Source of the DNA: Brachypodium distachyon
Taxonomy: Eukaryota; Streptophyta; Magnoliopsida; Poales; Poaceae
Assembly (NCBI RefSeq): GCF_000005505.3
Contig: NC_016132.3
Span: forward strand, 17,102,501-17,166,500
Direction: 5' to 3'
Length of the DNA: 64,000 nucleotides
The position numbers and the translations under genes were made by a program. How positions within the stretch are numbered: position 1 is the stretch's first letter; each line of letters starts with the position of its first letter. The notes beneath the pieces were generated by a model, which worked only from the letters and a program-made list of their open reading frames with translations, ran no database searches and was not told where the DNA came from. Shown piece after piece: positions 58,538 through 64,000 of this stretch.

Positions 58538-61500
58538 CCAAAGAGATTTTCTGTTATCGTCGTAGTCGAGTCTAGATTGTGTTGAAATTGACGGTGAAGG
58601 ACTCGGATAGCAGTTTGGTCAAATCTAGCTTCTACGAGTGAAGTGAGACAAGGGTGACGGTAAAACCTTTGCTCTGAGCGACGCGTACGTGTTGTAGTGG
58701 TTACGATATTGATTGTGCCGAACTTAATCCACTTGGCAACCATGCATATGTAATTTTCTGACAAGCGTAAATCATGACAGAAGATGTCTCCGGATGTAAA
58801 ACAGTATGCATGGAGAAGGTTCTTCAACAAGCCGTTACTATAGCCCGTTACTATAGCCGTTGCTTTGCATTCCATGTCATGACTTCTCTCTTCTATCCAT
58901 CATTTTTTTCTAATTAAAAAATATTATTTGTACTAGGGACTCATTTGTCATACTCCAACTTTTTTTGGTACCCGTGAAGTAACAGTTTTTTGCAGGAGTA
59001 ACTAATAACTATACTTCTTCCTACATGCCCTAAGAGACTTTTTTTCCTTTTGTAACTAAGGCAGAAAGATTTGCCTCATTTTATTCTTTAAGTTAATTAA
59101 AAAAAAGGGGGAAGCCATCTAAAGACACGACACCACAGAAGCCTACTTTCCGCATAAAATGTTCTCCAGTGTCTTGGCTGCCTCAGACTTATTTTGGCAA
59201 TGGTTATGGATGGCTAAGAGCCTTGCCGGTGAAAATTTCCATCCCGTCCACCAATTCTTGACGCAATTGCATTGTTTCACACGTGAGATTGGAAGTTGAT
59301 TAGTCCGAGCCAATCCCTCGTGGCGGCCCTCCAGGCTCCAGATTCTTTCGGAGCCGTCTCACTTTAATTACTCGGCCATCCTCTCCATTGGAGAGGTCAG
59401 TCGTCCAGACGACCAGACATGCGGGAGACACCCATGTCTTCCAAAGTCCTGTGATAACCCCAACTAGACCTGTCGGGCTTGGTAAAGTTCAGTAGCAAAA
59501 CCTCAAGCCTAGGCTGGCCCGGCCCAGGAAAAGTCCTTTTATACCTATTTTCGGAAAAATTAAACTGGAGCCCGGGACACTGGGCCGAGCTGGGCCACCC
59601 ATGCCCAAGTCTCCCCAGCCAACTGATAGCATACTAGCGCTGTGTCAAAGGCCGAAAAGCAGTAGGCTATATGGGCCGCATAAAACCGAAGCAACTTATG
59701 CAGAGTGGGCCGAAAGTAGGGCCTAGCTGTTCTTCTTCCCCTTCCCTCGGAGGAATAACCCCGTTTACCTTTGCGATTCATTCACGTGTGGGCGTCGAGC
59801 CGTCGATCCACCGATGCGAGGGCACGGCGAGGGAGGGTCGGTGAACAACAGAACAATTCGTGACTTCGTGTTTCCAGCAACAGTGGCGGTACTACTACTC
59901 CACCTGGCTAGCTTTTGCTCCATCGATCAGGTGCACCCAGAAAGTCAGAAACAGAGGCCTGCCGCCCGGTCCAGTGAACGTAGTATCAGCAAGATGAGCC
60001 GCGTACGTCGCCAGGTGGTAATAAATTGTTTCACGGAGGCACAACTTCTCATGGCACGGGAAAGATCGATGGACATACTGTATTCACGAACGCAGACGCA
60101 GGGGCACGGCACGGGCAGCTTCCCTGCGACTCGCCGGTGGTGCACGCACGTGGCCGCACGTGCGCGGCAGCGCGAGCACTCCCCCATGCGCATCTGCAGG
60201 CCGGTTGCCTGCCGCCGGTGGCCGGGGATTGGCGGGGCCGAAGCAGCGGGATGCGGCCACACACTTGGTTCGATGCTGCCGTTTTCCCATGTGAACTAGC
60301 GGGTCACCCCGCAAATTGCGCGATTAGACTTGTACATGATTTATATTCTTTGTGTATGTTTATCTTTATTTTTTTAATTGATTTATGTATGTTCTGAATG
60401 ATTAGATAGGTTTAAATTGAACAAATTTCATAAAGCACACATTTTGTTGCTATGGTATCACAACCACACTTAACACCAATTCTTTTCGTAGAACCACGAC
60501 TCTTAAGACCATTTTTCTCAAGTGACCCCAATATGCTAGTTTAATGGGTTTGACAACATTCCTGACATGTGTGGCCCACATGTCATAAGGCACATGCAAG
60601 TCAAGATCGGAAGAAGTTGGGGTAAATTAGGGGGAGAAAAGGAGAGGGTTAGCGGGTCAAGTAGGGTCTGACATTGACCTTGTATGTGACATGTGGGTGT
60701 GATTTTGAATTTACTTGTTTAAATTTATATCACATTACATTGTAGATTAAGTAGTCATTACATGTTTTCAAAAGAGTTGTATTTTACTAACACTGTCTAC
60801 AATACTGAAGTGTTCAGGTTGCACATGTAACATATGTGTTTTTGCTGCACTTAAATTTGCTTAATTTAAAAGGTTTTCTTTTAGACATCAATTATAGATG
60901 TATAGTTTTTAAATCCTTGGTATAGATAATGCAATAAACATTCCATTTTATCCGGCCCGATTTGTATTTCTTACTCCCGTCATCCCTTGGCATATACAAC
61001 TTTTCCGAATTTCTTTTAGCCGCAACGCACAACACAAAATCTCCCTCATTCTGTCATGCTGCTTCCAGCAGATTGTAGCATGTGTCCAGTTGCGGCCGTT
61101 TTCGTGGAATTAATTGGTGCACCTGTGGTAGATCGGCTTCCGGCTAGCGTTTTGTGCGAGTTTGTTGCTACCGGTAAACAGCGCTGATCGGCACTCGGAT
61201 TTTCACACCGACCAGCATCTCGAGTAGGATTGTATTTTATTTTGCTTCATTCTTGTTGTATTCAAAGACGTTAAGAGATCCAAAGAGGTTTTGTGTTGTA
61301 TTCGAAGACAATCAAGACCCAATTGACTATGGGATATACTGTGCCGTGATTGGTTTCCTTCAAACTTATATGCTAGGTTAAATATCCACGATGAAATCTT
61401 GACCGTACGGTAATTTTTGCATAATCTAGACCATAAAATTTCTGCTACTTTAATTCTATATAATTATATTATAAAAATCTAAATTGTACGTTAACTTTTG

Positions 61501-63400
61501 CAAAATCTGGACACAACATCGAAAAGAGAAAAACACTGACCTTTTGGTAATGGCGTCGAGGGCCACAGCGGCGGCTCCAGCGAAGGGCGGAGTGGGGACA
61601 TGGCATGGCAGTTGCATCGGAGGGAGTGTGGTCGCAGTGACAACGAATAGCGATTGCGGCGGGTGGCAAGGTCGCCGCGACGGTGCGATGCGCGCGGCCA
61701 GTGGAGGCGATCATGCCGTGGACACGGCGAGGCAGCGGCACCCGCGGGCGCTGCAATGTGCTGCATGCGGACGTTTAGATGCAAGGAGATTGTTTACCAA
61801 AAAAGACGAAGTAGAGAAAAAGCAACGATGGTTTTCCGTGATATGCAGCGCAGGCTGCTTCCTTCCTGGACTCTGATCCAAACATCCGAATAAATCCAAC
61901 TCTGATCCAAACACTCGGACACATGCATGCCCATGTCCGTATTCTTGTCTAATTGCGATGCAATCACACGTATATGTCATGTACGGCTGTACATGCCAAT
62001 AATAACTGTTTTAGTTATATAATAGATCGATAAATCTGGATCATAAGATTTCTGCTATTTTAATTAGATATTAGATTAAGCCGGCCCGGACCAGTCCCAC
62101 CCCCGCCCCGGCACCGTCCTGCCCAGAATGGGTACCCCTATCTGCAACAAAACCTCTTTGCTTACATGGTCAGGTGGTGTATATGTCCAATTTGCAGAAC
62201 GCAAAGACCTTTTTTAGCTGCTGTTTCCTGCTGGTGGTTGTCCAACGTTTGCAAGGAGAAATCAGAAATCCAATCTTGGGGTAGATAGGCTTGAGAAAAA
62301 TCTGAATTCTGAACAAACTCTGGAATTGACCGCCCTAAGTAAAACCTTTGATAAATCTCCACACCAAATGCGTACGGCGTACTAACGTGGGTCAGATATC
62401 GGATTCATCTGCTCGGAGTACTATCCAGCAACCTCCAAGAATTTCCTGCGTAGGTACGATCATTGTACCGCGTCAAATATTTATTCGCCGAACAGAAGCA
62501 AAAAAGCGTCTTTCTCTTGCCACGAAATCCGTCAGGGACAGAGGCAGTCGGCCGGCCGTACTGCAATGGGTAAAACGAAGCTTTCGGTTTGCAAAGTACG
62601 TATTACGTACGTCGGCACGCACGGATCGACCGTCCAAAAAAGAGGCCCGAAACGAGGTGCAAAGAGATGAGACACCAGGAAGAAAGAAAAAGAGAATCCA
62701 TCCAATCCAACAGCGCCGGACCAAAGAACATTTTAACAGCGCGGTGGTTGGATCCAATCTCTCGCAGTCACCACCACCCAGTAGCCCCACGCACGCACAG
62801 ACTACTACTACTGCCCCCGCCTGCCACGGTAGCCGACATTGAAAAAAATCCAGTAGCTGACACTGAAAAAAAGTTCACTAGCAGCAGCAGCAGCTGACAT
62901 AGTATAGCCTTTCGCGTAATGCCGGCCAGTGACTGCTCGTTGTCACGATATGCTGTAAAAAGAATTCGCGAGCATCGGCAGGGAGCATCTGTTCTGTTCT
63001 GTTCTGCGGTGAAGTGCGGAAGTGCGAGAGGGGAGAAAAGACCAATTTACGGCAGCTGCGTGTTGAGTGTGAGTTATTCTTCTCTCACGAGATTCGCATG
63101 GTCACGTGCACCTTTCGCTCCCCTGCGTAAGTACTAGGCCAGGAGCTAGCCAGTACGTGCTAGTTCGGTTGGGCACGCCCAAGTCGTGCCACTTTGTGCG
63201 CACCAGCGACCCCGCGTGCGTGCGAGACTGCGAGCATGCCTTCCTTATCATATCATTTCATCGATTCGCATTGCCACCACAGGGGCATCATCATCATCGA
63301 TCTTGCTCGCCTCAACACAGACAAGATTGGAAAATCACATGCAGCTCAGCTTGAGATTAACAATCTGATATTCTAGGAACACCCTTGTAGCATTGCATTA
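58538..63400. other. Intergenic region, no recognised gene
   Basis: Mostly AT-rich, with GC-rich islands near 59820-60300, 61550-61790 and 62800-63250. Open frames in the islands (up to 164 codons) lack domains, and most overlap open frames on the other strand. No complete transposon ends were recognised. Confidence 0.35.
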
Positions 63401-63536
63401 CAAGGAGTAAAAACTCTATCAAGGAAAAAAGTCTAAATAACAGAGAAGAAAATGGAAAACAAACTCCCTAGCTAAGCTAGTACAGGATTTATCTCTAAGC
63501 AAACTTGAGAGCTGGGAAATGGAGAGTCTAAATAGC

Positions 63537-63556
63537 AGCAGCAGCAGCAGCAGCAA
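63537..63556. repeat. (CAG)n microsatellite
   Basis: About six CAG triplets. A second triplet run (AAG)n lies at about 63618-63639. Both fall in what is probably the 3' UTR of the partial minus-strand gene at the window end. Confidence 0.85.
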
Positions 63557-63720
63557 GCATACAGGTCTCAGGAAAAGATAAAATTAAATCCGGAGAAACA
63601 TCGAACTCCCTAGCTGAAAAGAAGAAGAAGAAGAAGAAAAATTAGCTGTTCCTCTTGCTGAAAATTATTCCTGGGCTAAACGAATCAATCCTAGCTCGCA
63701 GGCGGGCGAAGACGGCGTCC

Positions 63721-64000
63721 CTACCGGTAGCTGTGGTGGTGGCCTATGCGGTTGCGGAGCAGGAACTCGTCCGCGCCGGCGATGAGCGGCCCGTCGAACA
63801 GCAGCGGGCTCGGCACGTGGACCTGCAGCCCCGGGTGCGGCTGCGGCTGGTGGCCATGGTGGTGCAGGTGCTGCTGCTGCTGTGGCGGCTCCTTCTGGCG
63901 CCGCAGCTCGACGACCTTGCGGTGGGAGTTGGAGTGCCTGGACGCCTCGAAGGTCGGGCTGGCCGCCGGCCGGTACTCCGGCACCAGCCTGCCGGACTTG
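63721..64000 (-). CDS. C-terminal part of an unrecognised protein (runs off the window)
   Basis: Open frame on minus from the window edge to the stop at 63721, about 92 codons. The visible part starts [20 protein letters not shown], then has [18 protein letters not shown], a Gln/His-rich low-complexity stretch, and the end [20 protein letters not shown]. The frame is open to the edge and GC-rich like nearby grass coding exons, so it is probably a real 3' exon. I do not recognise the family. No start codon is claimed, since the gene continues to the right. Confidence 0.6.
   Translation of the reverse strand, partial: KSGRLVPEYRPAASPTFEASRHSNSHRKVVELRRQKEPPQQQQHLHHHGHQPQPHPGLQVHVPSPLLFDGPLIAGADEFLLRNRIGHHHSYR

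Noticed and set aside
59814..60299. 161-codon plus-strand ORF
   Set aside because: No recognisable domain, no promoter seen, and overlapping minus-strand frames are also open over the same GC-rich stretch.

Overview
The window looks like nuclear DNA of a grass. Genes are split by many GT-AG introns, and single promoters drive single genes. Stowaway-type MITEs with the grass TACTCCCTCCG terminal motif are scattered between genes, and there are LTR retrotransposons, LINE remnants and a CACTA element. The MITE type and the gene density (six recognisable complete protein genes in 64 kb) suggest a compact Pooideae genome of the Brachypodium kind. That placement is an inference.

Layout. 0.3-5.1 kb (minus): a 10-exon cereblon-like protein (LON plus CULT domains). 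8.5-10.4 kb (plus): a pseudo histidine phosphotransfer protein. 13.1-20.8 kb (plus): a 21-exon kinesin-14 with a calponin-homology domain; one intron is a U12-type AT-AC intron. 21.2 and 22.1 kb: tRNA-Phe(GAA) on minus and tRNA-Lys(CUU) on plus. 22.3-24.7 kb (minus): an APD-type membrane RING E3 ligase in nine exons. 25.1-27.8 kb: a LINE scrap and a truncated Ty1/copia element with one LTR. 30.0-47.5 kb: a LINE remnant split by a Ty3/gypsy element (flanked by GGTTC duplications), which is itself split in its right LTR by a second, larger gypsy element. 47.9-48.8 kb (minus): an intronless DUF761 protein. 52.3-53.0 kb (minus): a DUF1677 protein. 54.9-58.5 kb: a non-autonomous CACTA element. 63.7-64.0 kb (minus): the 3' end of an unrecognised gene that runs off the window.

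The genes do not form a pathway. Two are probably ubiquitin-ligase components (cereblon-like and APD-like), one belongs to the cytokinin phosphorelay family, one is a microtubule motor, and two are plant families of unknown function. The exon models given here keep an open frame through every splice junction, and each total CDS length is a multiple of three. I see no clearly new multi-gene system. The most informative details are the AT-AC intron, the conserved cereblon tri-tryptophan pocket, the His-to-Gln pseudo-HPt, and the three-level transposon nest with its large proline-rich extra ORF.
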